NCBI GenBank assembly: GCA_030431525.1
Contig: JAUIJC010000009.1
Location: 51,064 to 115,063 of the forward strand
DNA length: 64,000 bases
Direction: 5' to 3'
Origin: Bacteroidia bacterium
GTDB lineage: Bacteria; Bacteroidota; Bacteroidia; Cytophagales; JAAEPT01
The notes below the pieces were generated by a model. That model ran no database searches and was not told the origin of the DNA. It saw only the letters and a program-made list of their open reading frames with translations. The position numbers and the translations under genes were made by a program. Positions 51,001 through 59,181 of this stretch are shown here, in pieces. Position 1 is the stretch's first letter. Every line of letters starts with the position of its first letter.

Positions 51001-51580
51001 CATTCAGGAATCTGCGTCCATGACAATCTGCAGCGGCCAAGAGTACACCTTCGGTAGCCAAAACTTGACTGAAAGCGGTGCTTACAATGAGACTTTCACT
51101 TCGGTAAACGGTTGTGACTCTATTGTCACACTTGAGCTTACCGTCCTTCCAAGCATTGAAATATCCGTGATGGACACCATCTGCGCCGATGAAACCTACA
51201 GCTTCAACAACAACACGCTTGACCAGAGCGGTGTTTACACTGAAGTATTTGTTTCTGAGCAAGGTTGTGACTCCACAGTGATCTTGGAATTGACGGTGTT
51301 GGAAGAAGGTGGCGATGCTTGTAACGATGGAAAAATCACTTCCACGGAAGGTGAAATCGAATCGAACATCACCCTCTACCCTGTTCCAACGAACGGCGAG
51401 CTACACATCGAAAGCGACTTCAACATCGAAAGCATCCGTGTGTACAACATGCTGGGTGTGGAAATCGCTTCCCGACAAAATGCGAACAGCATCGACCTTT
51501 CGGCCTTCCCACAAGGAAATTACCTCATTGAGTTGGAGGCGAATGGAAGGAAAGAGCGTAGGATGATTACCAAGGAATAA
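48098..51580 (+). CDS. Large secreted FG-GAP/VCBS-repeat protein with GCDS repeats and T9SS domain
   Basis: The 1160-residue protein has a signal peptide (RLPFALFVLALLGVSESAFS). Residues about 25-360 and 430-770 contain calcium-binding-type FG-GAP/VCBS repeats with DxDxDGxxD loops (DMDGDGKDD, DLDKDGLPD, DVDNDGDLD), which form a seven-bladed-propeller-like fold in relatives; an Ig-like module lies between (VSYQWNKDGQPISGA). Six GCDS repeats (about 780-1075) then lead to a T9SS tail almost the same as that of the preceding gene. The ATG at 48098 precedes the signal peptide. Surface adhesion is likely. Confidence 0.88.
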   Translation: MFKRLPFALFVLALLGVSESAFSQFSYEANWFPSLSDTLLADMDGDGKDDKVFISSYTWDKSIISTKEKDLLTHFENGYPAFYINDINKDDQPDILIGSDNGAYLYLNFNGTFAPAIKVASIYNVGRVSSADIDLDGKIDILIGAIGTSELTWHQNLGQNKFGDAQLIGTAFSSSSEIHVADLDKDGLPDVATNSPFGNSGIIWYPNQGDGQFNTTVYNTVTTSNQSFVLMDVNEDGTQDFVTVSDGIFLNDGNGNFSGIASTGFSVDLDQDGDLDSLSSNGTWYENVNGQLANSGIPTIKSNDKVFKIKDMDNDGALDILTNTGWYKNNICSYYTSSKDNDTFLCQGQAITFSVETVGGDVVSYQWNKDGQPISGATNASLTIDNGMPSDDGIYHLTINRGCSTTETKADTIAFVPDTSSFSCPETIVAGISSGYIQYAEDKDGDNDIDVLIREGSSFKWYTNDGNGNFSYEKTVRTIVSGNLLDLDKDGDIDVVNKNGNDIFFYENNGDYDYGDRTNFGNADWQNYFSDLFFVDINKDGYLDVVAATLAYSNNKIIYYQNWTGITGQLGFSEVNIASASHIYDMNVVDLDQDGDFDIVYYTDNSTNMDALVWYENDGSGNFSEAISIAETVNYGGNLDYIVDVDNDGDLDIHYTDFEYYENDGNQNFTHKLESVKIDKTKPILGTVDMDGDGDLDKFNSTYFGWSENNGANNFKFSSYISPFEAQYSKAFDIDGDGDGDVMGFYRGNLVWYENLMPAKNCTTQYDTLAQTICEGETFILGSQNITKAGEYLESFQGQNGCDSVVVLTLEVMPSSSSTVNVELCEGEQYEFGNEVFVESGEYEFTLVNKMGCDSIVTLKLNFLPASGKTINAEICAGDSYTLGEDTFTSSDTYTVIYQSAKGCDSTVTLNLTVLEEITSSSSAQICQGGTYTFGTQILDSEGTYTETFTSAKGCDSTLTLELFVVNSIQESASMTICSGQEYTFGSQNLTESGAYNETFTSVNGCDSIVTLELTVLPSIEISVMDTICADETYSFNNNTLDQSGVYTEVFVSEQGCDSTVILELTVLEEGGDACNDGKITSTEGEIESNITLYPVPTNGELHIESDFNIESIRVYNMLGVEIASRQNANSIDLSAFPQGNYLIELEANGRKERRMITKE

Positions 51581-51609
51581 GCGCTAAGCTTTCACATAAA
51601 ATCATCAGC

Positions 51610-51647
51610 AAAAAGGCTGGGGCAAATGACTTGCTCCAGCCTTTTTT
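51610..51647 (+). terminator. Terminator of the FG-GAP gene
   Basis: AAAAGGCTGGGGCAA and TTGCTCCAGCCTTTTTT pair (one G-U) around a short loop. Confidence 0.9.
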
Positions 51648-51764
51648 ATACCATTTCAGACAATAGTTAGTAAAGGGGCATTCTGGCTGATAAACGGTTA
51701 TTTATCTGAGCATGAAGCTCATAATTTTGCAATACGAAATATTTTACCCCTTTATCAGCTATCT

Positions 51765-53507
51765 ATGAAGCGTCTTTTTACCCTGCTCTATTTTTTCACA
51801 TCCGTATTGGGCTTCAGCCAAATCGTCAACATCCCCGACGTCAACTTCAAAGCAGAGCTGATTAGCGATGGCGTGGATACGAATGGTGATAATGAAATTC
51901 AAATTTCCGAGGCAGAGAACATTTTGTATTTAAATATTTCCTCCGAAGATGTGGTGGACCTCGCTGGCATTGAGGCCTTCACCAACATTTCCAAATTAGA
52001 ATGCAATTCGAGAGACTTGGCCGTTGTCGACCTTTCCAACAACACGCTTTTAAGGTATCTGACTCTTTCAAGAACAGGGGTTACGGCGCTTGACCTCTCC
52101 AAAAACACGGAGCTTTTTGAACTGAGAATCTCTCAATGCGCTTTAAGTGAGTTGGATCTTTCAAGCAATGTCAAGCTTAAAAAAGTTTATTGTCGTGAAA
52201 ATGAGCAACTGACCACCGTAGATCTCAGCGAATGCGTGGAGCTTCAGACCGCTGATTTTTCAAAAAATAATTTGAGCAACATAACGTTCCCTGCCACCAA
52301 TACATTGGAAATAATTGCCTGCGACTATAATAAGTTGAGTGAGCTTGATGTGAGCATGTGTCCAGCGTTGAATTGGTTAAACTGTAGTGAAAATCAGTTG
52401 GGTTTCCTTGATGTGAGCAAAAACACAGCGCTCAATGAGTTCTATTGTTACTCCAACAGTATTACGGAACTGGACGTTTCTAAAAATTCGCTGTTGACAA
52501 AGATAAATTTTTATAACAACGAGCTGACAACGCTTGATTTTTCAAACAATCCAGAGCTGACTAACATTGTAGTTAGCAATAATCCGCTAACCGATATCAA
52601 CCTCAGTAACAACGCTAAGCTGGAACACCTGACTGTCAGCCAATCGCTCTTGGAAACCTTGGACCTCTCAGCCAATCCTTCATTGACTTCACTTAGAGCC
52701 CAAGATTCACACTTAAAAAGTATTAATCTAAGCAAAAACCCATTGCTAAAGGAGCTTTTATTGGACGAGAACTCACTTACTGAAATTGATCTAAGCAACA
52801 ATCCATTGCTGGACCGAGTTTACTTGGACCAAAACCCGCTCACGGCGATTGACTTTAGTCACAACCCGAACATCACCAATCTGAACGTCTCCGAAACTGC
52901 GTTGACTGAACTGGACCTAAAGGGCAACTTGGAACTGGAGGTGCTTCAATGTCAAAATAACCCTGCCTTGGACGTCGTGTTTACTCAACACAATATCAAC
53001 TACATCAAAAAGGACGCACACACTTTCGTCTGTGTAAACTGCACCGTCACCGATACGACCCTGAGCATTTGTAACAGCTACCTTGCTCCCGATGGAAAGG
53101 TGTATGACCAAAATGGAACGTATTCTTTCCCGAATCCTGAGGTTGACACCAATTACATTGTCCTTCAACTCACTGTAAATCAAGGTACGGAATCACAAAT
53201 CACAGAAACCGCCTGCGAGGAATACACTGCACCAGATGGAATCGTGTACACAAAGTCCGGAACCTATACCGCGGTCATTGAAAACGCTATCGGTTGCGAC
53301 AGCACCATTACCATTGACCTAACTATTGACCCAATGGCCAACGGATGTGAAAAGGTCACCTCACTTTCCAGTGAACTGAACACACAAAAAACACTGACCC
53401 GCACCTATGACGTTCTTGGCAACGAGGTTCCCAAGGAAACGAAAGGCCAACTTCTTATCCGAAAATACAGTGACGGGACGAGGGAAAAGGTATTTGTTCT
53501 GGAATAG
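51765..53507 (+). CDS. Secreted leucine-rich-repeat protein with GCDS repeats (LRR-A)
   Basis: The 580-residue protein has a signal peptide (about 1-19, ending GFSQ) and opens with IVNIPDVNFKAELISDGVDT and GDNEIQISEAE. Residues about 55-400 are some 15 Leu-rich repeats of about 21 residues (ALDLSKNTELFELRISQC type). Two repeats with CEEYTAPDGIVYTKSGTY and GCDSTITIDLTI follow, a variant of the GCDS cassette. The C-terminus is not the usual T9SS type A domain but TYDVLGNEVPKETKGQLLIR and KYSDGTREKVFVLE. It is paralogous to the next gene. Confidence 0.85.
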   Translation: MKRLFTLLYFFTSVLGFSQIVNIPDVNFKAELISDGVDTNGDNEIQISEAENILYLNISSEDVVDLAGIEAFTNISKLECNSRDLAVVDLSNNTLLRYLTLSRTGVTALDLSKNTELFELRISQCALSELDLSSNVKLKKVYCRENEQLTTVDLSECVELQTADFSKNNLSNITFPATNTLEIIACDYNKLSELDVSMCPALNWLNCSENQLGFLDVSKNTALNEFYCYSNSITELDVSKNSLLTKINFYNNELTTLDFSNNPELTNIVVSNNPLTDINLSNNAKLEHLTVSQSLLETLDLSANPSLTSLRAQDSHLKSINLSKNPLLKELLLDENSLTEIDLSNNPLLDRVYLDQNPLTAIDFSHNPNITNLNVSETALTELDLKGNLELEVLQCQNNPALDVVFTQHNINYIKKDAHTFVCVNCTVTDTTLSICNSYLAPDGKVYDQNGTYSFPNPEVDTNYIVLQLTVNQGTESQITETACEEYTAPDGIVYTKSGTYTAVIENAIGCDSTITIDLTIDPMANGCEKVTSLSSELNTQKTLTRTYDVLGNEVPKETKGQLLIRKYSDGTREKVFVLE

Positions 53508-53535
53508 TAGGGACGTAAAAGTGACTATGGTTAGC

Positions 53536-53579
53536 AAAAACGGCGCTTGTTTCTGTCTTGAAACAAGCGCCGTTTTTTT
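53536..53579 (+). terminator. Terminator of LRR-A
   Basis: AAAAACGGCGCTTGTTTC, loop TGTCTT, GAAACAAGCGCCGTTTTTTT. Perfect 15-bp core stem. Confidence 0.97.
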
Positions 53580-53665
53580 AACACACTGATAAATAGAAGT
53601 TTGAGGAAAACAGAAAGGCTCGTAAGTTTACCCCTTCTTCCAAACGTTTTTAAACCCTCTTTCTA

Positions 53666-54865
53666 ATGAAAAGATTTTTGACAAGCATTTTTGCACTGCT
53701 GATAGGCCTGATGAATGCCAATGCGCAAATCGTTGAGATTCCCGATTCAAATTTCAAACAACGTTTATTGAATTATGGCGTGGATTCTAACAATGATGGT
53801 GAAATACAGGTAAGTGAAGCTGAGGCTGTGACAATATTGGATCTTGATAATAAAAGTATCAGTGATCTTACAGGTATCGAAGCGTTTACAAACGTGACGA
53901 AGATATACTGCATAAAGAACAACCTCACAATTTTAGACTTATCCAAAAACACTAAGCTTGAATACCTCTATCTTCAATCCAACCAGCTTACCCACATTGA
54001 TGTTACTAACTGTCCTGAACTTAAATCACTTTCGGTTGCTTCTAACCAACTTACCCATATTGATGTTACTAACTGTCATAAGTTGTTAATCTTCAACTGC
54101 ATGAACAACAACTTGAACACAATAGATCTATCCAACAACAGACAAATCACAAATCTAAGTTGCAAAAACAACGCAAACCTCAAATCAATTTGCTTGGGAA
54201 AAGACCAAAGCATTTTTGATAAAATTGATGTCTCTGAAGACCTTTTTTGTCACTCCTGTACCAAGGCAGAAGCGACCCAAACCGTTTGTAAAAGTTTCAT
54301 TGCTCCCGACGGCACGGAATACGATAGCAGTGGCACTTATATCATACATTTTTCCTCGCCGACCTCTTGCGACAGCGCCGTTACACTGAACCTGACCATT
54401 GACAAACCAACGGAAACGAAATTCTCATTCAACGTTTGTGACTTCTACACCGCTCCCGATGGGAATGACTATTATGAATCTGGGGCGTACACTTATACCA
54501 TTCCATCTGATTGCGGATGTGACGATACGGTTAGAGTGAACGTCAATGTCAACAAAGGGGCTGAATCGGAGATTTCGGAAACAGTTTGTGACTCCTACAC
54601 CGCCCCAGACGGAAATGTTTACACTGAATCTGGTATCTATAAATCCGTCATTAAAGGCGACCAAGGTTGTGACAGCACGATTACGATTCACTTGACAGTA
54701 GATTGTAGTAAAGTCAATGCGATCTCGGAGGAAATCAATCAAAAGAAAAAACTTGTCCGCACGACAGACATCCTTGGTAGGGAAACTTCAGAAGACGTTA
54801 AGGGACAAGTTATTATTAGAGAATACAGCGACGGATCCAAGGAAAAGGTCTTCATTAGGGAATGA
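53666..54865 (+). CDS. Secreted leucine-rich-repeat protein with GCDS repeats (LRR-B)
   Basis: The 399-residue protein repeats the plan of LRR-A: signal peptide ending NANAQ, IVEIPDSNFKQRLLNYGVDS, then about six LRRs (LTILDLSKNTKLEYLYLQSN), three APDG/CDS repeats (YTAPDGNVYTESGIYKS; QGCDSTITIHLTVD), and the C-terminal DILGRETSEDVKGQVIIREY ending SDGSKEKVFIRE. Two adjacent LRR units (LTHIDVTNCPELKSLSVASN and the next) are almost identical in DNA, a sign of recent repeat duplication. Same probable surface role as LRR-A. Confidence 0.85.
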   Translation: MKRFLTSIFALLIGLMNANAQIVEIPDSNFKQRLLNYGVDSNNDGEIQVSEAEAVTILDLDNKSISDLTGIEAFTNVTKIYCIKNNLTILDLSKNTKLEYLYLQSNQLTHIDVTNCPELKSLSVASNQLTHIDVTNCHKLLIFNCMNNNLNTIDLSNNRQITNLSCKNNANLKSICLGKDQSIFDKIDVSEDLFCHSCTKAEATQTVCKSFIAPDGTEYDSSGTYIIHFSSPTSCDSAVTLNLTIDKPTETKFSFNVCDFYTAPDGNDYYESGAYTYTIPSDCGCDDTVRVNVNVNKGAESEISETVCDSYTAPDGNVYTESGIYKSVIKGDQGCDSTITIHLTVDCSKVNAISEEINQKKKLVRTTDILGRETSEDVKGQVIIREYSDGSKEKVFIRE

Positions 54866-54889
54866 TCGATAATTCCTCATTCCATACTC

Positions 54890-54927
54890 AAAAGCCTGAC
54901 GGGATTCCAAATCCCATCAGGCTTTTC
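54890..54927 (+). terminator. Terminator of LRR-B
   Basis: AAAAGCCTGACGGGATT and AATCCCATCAGGCTTTT pair with one mismatch around a tiny loop, followed by CATTTTATGG. Confidence 0.85.
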
Positions 54928-54997
54928 ATTTTATGGACCTTTTCCACACATTTTCCCTAACTTCGAGGTCCAATTCCCATCGCAAAAGCATTGACTC

Positions 54998-55921
54998 ATG
55001 AGTCTTTTAGTAATAGGATCTGTGGCCTTCGACGCCATTGAGACGCCTTTTGGCAAAACAGATAAAATCATCGGCGGCGCCGCCACCTATATTTCTTTGG
55101 CTTCCTCCTACTTCACCGACAAGGTAAACCTCGTAGCGGTTGTAGGCGGTGACTTCCCAAAGTCGGAAATCCAACTCCTCGAAAACCACGGAATCAACAC
55201 CGAAGGCTTGCAAATCAAGGAGAACGAAAAGTCATTTTTCTGGAGCGGCAAGTACCACAACGACATGAACTCCCGTGACACCCTCGTCACCGAGCTCAAC
55301 GTGTTGGAAAACTTCGACCCGATCATCCCTGAAAGCTACCAAGACTGTGATTACTTGATGTTGGGTAACCTAGCTCCTCAAGTACAGAAAACAGTCATTG
55401 AGCGCCTCGAGAAACGCCCAAAGCTCATCGCCATGGACACGATGAACTTCTGGATGGACATCGCCATGGAGCCGCTTAAGGAAACTATTGCTTTGGTAGA
55501 TGTGTTAATCATCAACGATGAGGAGGCACGCCAGCTTTCTGGTGAGTACTCATTGGCCGTCGCAGCCAAAAAAATTATGGCTCTCGGCCCTAAAACCCTC
55601 ATCATCAAGAAAGGCGAGCACGGTGCGCTCCTCTTCCAAGAAGAGAAGGTGTTCTTCGCGCCAGCCTTGCCGCTGGAGGTTGTGTTTGATCCAACTGGTG
55701 CTGGCGACACCTTTGCTGCTGGCTTCATCAGCTACCTCGCTGGTCAAGATGATGTTTCCTTCGAAAACATGAAGCGCGCGGTAATCCATGGTTCTGCCAT
55801 GGCTTCCTTCTGCGTAGAGAAATTCGGTACAGCCAAGCTTATTGGATTGAATCAAGAGCAGATTGACGAGCGCGTGCAGCAGTTTATTGATTTGTCGAGG
55901 TTTGACTTGGTGAATACTTAA
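54998..55921 (+). CDS. PfkB-family sugar kinase
   Basis: The 307-residue ribokinase-like enzyme opens with MSLLVIGSVAFDAIETPFGK and has the glycine pair in IIGGAATYISLASS. The ATP/phosphate motif DPTGAGDTFAAGFISYL (about residues 231-247) contains the catalytic Asp, and KKGEHGALLF precedes it. PfkB enzymes phosphorylate sugars or nucleosides; the substrate cannot be told. It is followed by a hairpin and then by the glycosyltransferase operon, with which it may have no link. Confidence 0.92.
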   Translation: MSLLVIGSVAFDAIETPFGKTDKIIGGAATYISLASSYFTDKVNLVAVVGGDFPKSEIQLLENHGINTEGLQIKENEKSFFWSGKYHNDMNSRDTLVTELNVLENFDPIIPESYQDCDYLMLGNLAPQVQKTVIERLEKRPKLIAMDTMNFWMDIAMEPLKETIALVDVLIINDEEARQLSGEYSLAVAAKKIMALGPKTLIIKKGEHGALLFQEEKVFFAPALPLEVVFDPTGAGDTFAAGFISYLAGQDDVSFENMKRAVIHGSAMASFCVEKFGTAKLIGLNQEQIDERVQQFIDLSRFDLVNT

Positions 55922-55930
55922 GTAATTGGA

Positions 55931-55967
55931 TAGCCCCCAGTAGGTATTTATGCTGGGCTGGGGGTAT
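55931..55967 (+). terminator. Hairpin after the PfkB gene
   Basis: TAGCCCCCAG and CTGGGGGTA form a GC-rich stem around 17 nt, followed by TATAAAT. The T tract is poor, so termination is likely but not certain. Confidence 0.65.
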
Positions 55968-56091
55968 ATAAATACTTGAAATCACTTTTTTTCAATCCAT
56001 CACTTCTTGATGAAATGGTGGTCAGCTGTTCCTTCATTCTTGAGACGAGTTTAGTGTCTTTCCTTCCAAGGTGCCCTTAAATTGATTATCA

Positions 56092-57078
56092 ATGTTTAAG
56101 AATTTCAAAGAATATAAGACGCTTAAAGCTCTTGAATACTACAACAGTTTTACCAGTCGTTACAATCATAAGGACGCAATAATTATTGCAGCAAATCCGA
56201 GAGGGGGAAGTACATGGTTATCTGACTTACTTTCAAAGTTAGATAACACCACAACGTTGTATGAGCCCTTAAACCTCACTCATCCTGAGGTAAAGCGACT
56301 ATCCTTGTCATGGAGACAATACATGCCTCAAAATGGGGAGTGGGAAGAGTTACACGCCTACTTAGATAAACTTTTTACGGGTAGGTCTTTGGATCCCTGG
56401 ATGACCCTACATCCAATGTCAAGAAACAAGGGGCTATCTAGTGTATTGACCACCAAAACGTGGCTCCTAAAATTTTGCCGTCTCAATTTAATGCTTCCTT
56501 GGTTGGTAGATAATTTCGACGTTAGGCCACCTATTTTTCTCTTGAGACATCCATGTGCAGTTGTTGCTTCTCAAATCCAATATGGAGAAAAGTATTCGGG
56601 TAATTGGAAAACAAATGCGCCTCATAAAACTGTGTTAAGCGCTCGTTTCCCTGAATATTATGAGCAGTATCAAGAAATTTTGGATTCGATTAATTCTCAG
56701 GAAGGAAGCTTGGCTGCACTTTGGTGTCTGACGAATAAACTTCCTTTGGATCATGAATATAACAATAAAAAATGGTTGACCATCTCTTATGAGGAAATAC
56801 TGTTGAATAGAGAGGAAGTCGTTGACAGGATCTTCGAAAGACTGGGAATAAGTGTGGATGATGAAACCAAAAGGTCAATCATATATTCGGATGACAAGAG
56901 TAAAACAACTATCAATGACTCGCCTGTTTCCAAGAAAAAGGACCAATTGTCTGCCTGGAACAATAAGTTAACAGATGAGCAAGTTGAAGGGGTTTTGAGA
57001 GTGGTGAAGTTGTTTGGAATGGACAAGTATTATGATGGTAATCTTGAGCCTAACTATAAGAATATTTATTCAAAATGA
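56092..57078 (+). CDS. Sulfotransferase-family protein
   Basis: The 328-residue protein has the 5'-phosphosulfate-binding loop NPRGGSTWLSDLL (RGGSTW at residues 37-42) and the later PAPS-binding stretch FLLRHPCAVVASQIQY (about 153-168). These are the marks of PAPS-dependent sulfotransferases, which put sulfate on sugars or other acceptors. It is the first gene of an operon of glycosyltransferases, suggesting sulfation of a surface polysaccharide. Base composition is distinctly AT-rich compared with the housekeeping genes, and so is the next gene. Confidence 0.88.
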   Translation: MFKNFKEYKTLKALEYYNSFTSRYNHKDAIIIAANPRGGSTWLSDLLSKLDNTTTLYEPLNLTHPEVKRLSLSWRQYMPQNGEWEELHAYLDKLFTGRSLDPWMTLHPMSRNKGLSSVLTTKTWLLKFCRLNLMLPWLVDNFDVRPPIFLLRHPCAVVASQIQYGEKYSGNWKTNAPHKTVLSARFPEYYEQYQEILDSINSQEGSLAALWCLTNKLPLDHEYNNKKWLTISYEEILLNREEVVDRIFERLGISVDDETKRSIIYSDDKSKTTINDSPVSKKKDQLSAWNNKLTDEQVEGVLRVVKLFGMDKYYDGNLEPNYKNIYSK

Positions 57079-58040
57079 GTGAGGGGAAAATATCAATATT
57101 ACTACCAGCGTATAACTCAGAGCCTTTTATAGAGGAGGCAATTCAAAGTATCTTAAATCAAGAATACGACAACTTTGAGCTCCTTATTGCAGATGATTTT
57201 TCAACTGACTCAACAAAAAAAATAATAGATGGGTTTAATGACGGGAGGATAAAGACCTTTCATAACAACAAAAACATTAAAAAGCCATCTACTTGTAATA
57301 AGCTTTTAAAATATGCTACAGGGGAGTTTTGCACTATTCATGATGCAGACGACACTTCTCATCCAAAACGGTTTTTGAAGGTAATTGAAAAGTTTAGATC
57401 ATCACCTGAAATTGCCATGTGTGGGCATGACATTCAGCGGATGACGGTCGATGGAAAACTTTTACCGCTATTCCGAAAGAAGCAAACAGATTACAATAAG
57501 ATTATTGAAAGCATGGCACTTGACAACACCGACGGTGATGCCTCAATGGTCATGAGAAGAGATATTATTCATGAGGTGGGAGGCTTGTTTCGTCCATATT
57601 TTAAGAACAATATGGATTATGATTTAGCGCTTCGGATTATTGAAAAGTATAAGACAACAAATATTCAAGAGCCACTTTTGTTTTATCGTAATGTCCCTAC
57701 TTCTATTTCAAAAGGGATTACGTCATTTGAGAAATTCATCACACAAGACGTTACGAAATTCCTTGCAAAAGAAAGAGCAGAAAAGGGGTTGGATTCATTG
57801 CAAAGGGAGGATTTTGAAACAATAAGGGAACTAGAAGAGACGCTATCACAACCATACTTGGATGATAAAACCCTTTACCTTCGAATGGTTTCATCGTCGC
57901 ATATGTATTACAAGATGTATGGGAGCGCTATAAAACATGCCTTTAAGGCGACCATGGAAGAGCCAAATAAACTGGTGAACTGGAGAACCCTTCAATACTG
58001 TATCCGAACGACACTTATAAACTCAATAAGTGGTGAATGA
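57075..58040 (+). CDS. Family 2 glycosyltransferase
   Basis: The 321-residue enzyme has the GT-A opening SILLPAYNSEPFIEEAIQSI and LLIADDFSTDSTKKIID, with the metal-binding DxD as HDADD (about residues 92-96). GT2 enzymes transfer a sugar from a nucleotide donor with inversion. Its ATG overlaps the sulfotransferase stop (ATGA), which implies translational coupling. The donor and acceptor cannot be predicted. Confidence 0.92.
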   Translation: MSEGKISILLPAYNSEPFIEEAIQSILNQEYDNFELLIADDFSTDSTKKIIDGFNDGRIKTFHNNKNIKKPSTCNKLLKYATGEFCTIHDADDTSHPKRFLKVIEKFRSSPEIAMCGHDIQRMTVDGKLLPLFRKKQTDYNKIIESMALDNTDGDASMVMRRDIIHEVGGLFRPYFKNNMDYDLALRIIEKYKTTNIQEPLLFYRNVPTSISKGITSFEKFITQDVTKFLAKERAEKGLDSLQREDFETIRELEETLSQPYLDDKTLYLRMVSSSHMYYKMYGSAIKHAFKATMEEPNKLVNWRTLQYCIRTTLINSISGE

Positions 58041-59181
58041 GAAAGTTTTACACATCACAAACTGGTACCCCAATGCCGAAAAACCCTTTGAAGCGCTTTG
58101 GATTAGGAACCATATCAAATCTCTCGAGTCATCTGTTGAGAATGAGGTCTACCATGTCTGTGTAAAAGAAGGAAGCTGGAAAATAAGCCAAGGGACCACT
58201 TCCGAAGGAACCCACTTTTTGTTTTTGTATGCACCCGTCAAACGCTGGTTTTTTATTGAGTTGCTCACTTTTTGGTTGCTCTGGCGGTTGCTAAAAACAG
58301 TAGATGCCAATCAATTTGACTTGGTCAACGTTCACATTGCCTATCCCCTCTTAACCTATTTTCATCGCCTCAAAAAGCACGTGAAGGTTCCAATTGTTAT
58401 CACTGAGCATTGGAGCGCCTATCACTTCAACTTTGGCGTGAAAAAACAATTACCACGGATTCATCGGATTTTTCAGCAGGGCATTCCTCTGATTACCGTT
58501 TCCAAAGCCTTGGCAAATGATATTCAGTCGTTTGCAAAAACAAAGAACATGGACTCCTATGTTGTGCCTAATTGCATCAATACCACCGTTTTTCACCCGC
58601 CAGCTGAAAAGAAAAGCGGTCAGCATTTCTTTATGGTGAGCAATTGGGGACCTCCAAAAGATCCGTTCAGCATCATCAGAGCATTCGGGAATTTGCTCAA
58701 GCAATATCCAGAAGCACGTCTGCGAATAGGAGGGTATGGAACCCAAGAGCAAGAGATTTGTTCTTTGATTGAGGACCTCAACCTTTCCAATGAAATCTCT
58801 TTCATTGGGAAATTGGATAGCGAACAGATTGCATCCGAAATGCGAAAGGCAAACTTCTTCATCCACGGCTCCCGATACGAAACATTTTCTGTGGTATGTG
58901 CCGAGGCACTATGTTGTGGAACTCCTGTCATTGCCTCAGGAGTGGGCGGAATTATTGAGTTCGTTCATGAAAAGAACGGTATTTTAGTGGTTGGAGAAGA
59001 ACAAAATGTTTGGGAACAAAGCCTAAAGGAAGCCATTCAAAAGGAATTTTGGCCAGCGTCAAAAATCGCGGAGGAGGCAAAACAGCGATTTGATTTTACA
59101 TCCGTAGGCGAACGATACCATAGGGTTTACCAAGAAATCATTGATCGATTCAATAAGGCAAAAGAAAAAGTAGGGGAATGA
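58030..59181 (+). CDS. GT4-type (GT-B) glycosyltransferase
   Basis: The 383-residue enzyme opens with VLHITNWYPNAEKPFEALWI and has the GT4 C-terminal donor site: SRYETFSVVCAEALCCGTPV and ASGVGGIIEF, with the conserved Glu pair spacing EX7E (about 290-305). The start is a GTG at 58030, or a second GTG three bases on, overlapping the previous gene by 11 bp. It probably adds a sugar to a lipid-linked intermediate. Confidence 0.9.
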   Translation: MVNEKVLHITNWYPNAEKPFEALWIRNHIKSLESSVENEVYHVCVKEGSWKISQGTTSEGTHFLFLYAPVKRWFFIELLTFWLLWRLLKTVDANQFDLVNVHIAYPLLTYFHRLKKHVKVPIVITEHWSAYHFNFGVKKQLPRIHRIFQQGIPLITVSKALANDIQSFAKTKNMDSYVVPNCINTTVFHPPAEKKSGQHFFMVSNWGPPKDPFSIIRAFGNLLKQYPEARLRIGGYGTQEQEICSLIEDLNLSNEISFIGKLDSEQIASEMRKANFFIHGSRYETFSVVCAEALCCGTPVIASGVGGIIEFVHEKNGILVVGEEQNVWEQSLKEAIQKEFWPASKIAEEAKQRFDFTSVGERYHRVYQEIIDRFNKAKEKVGE

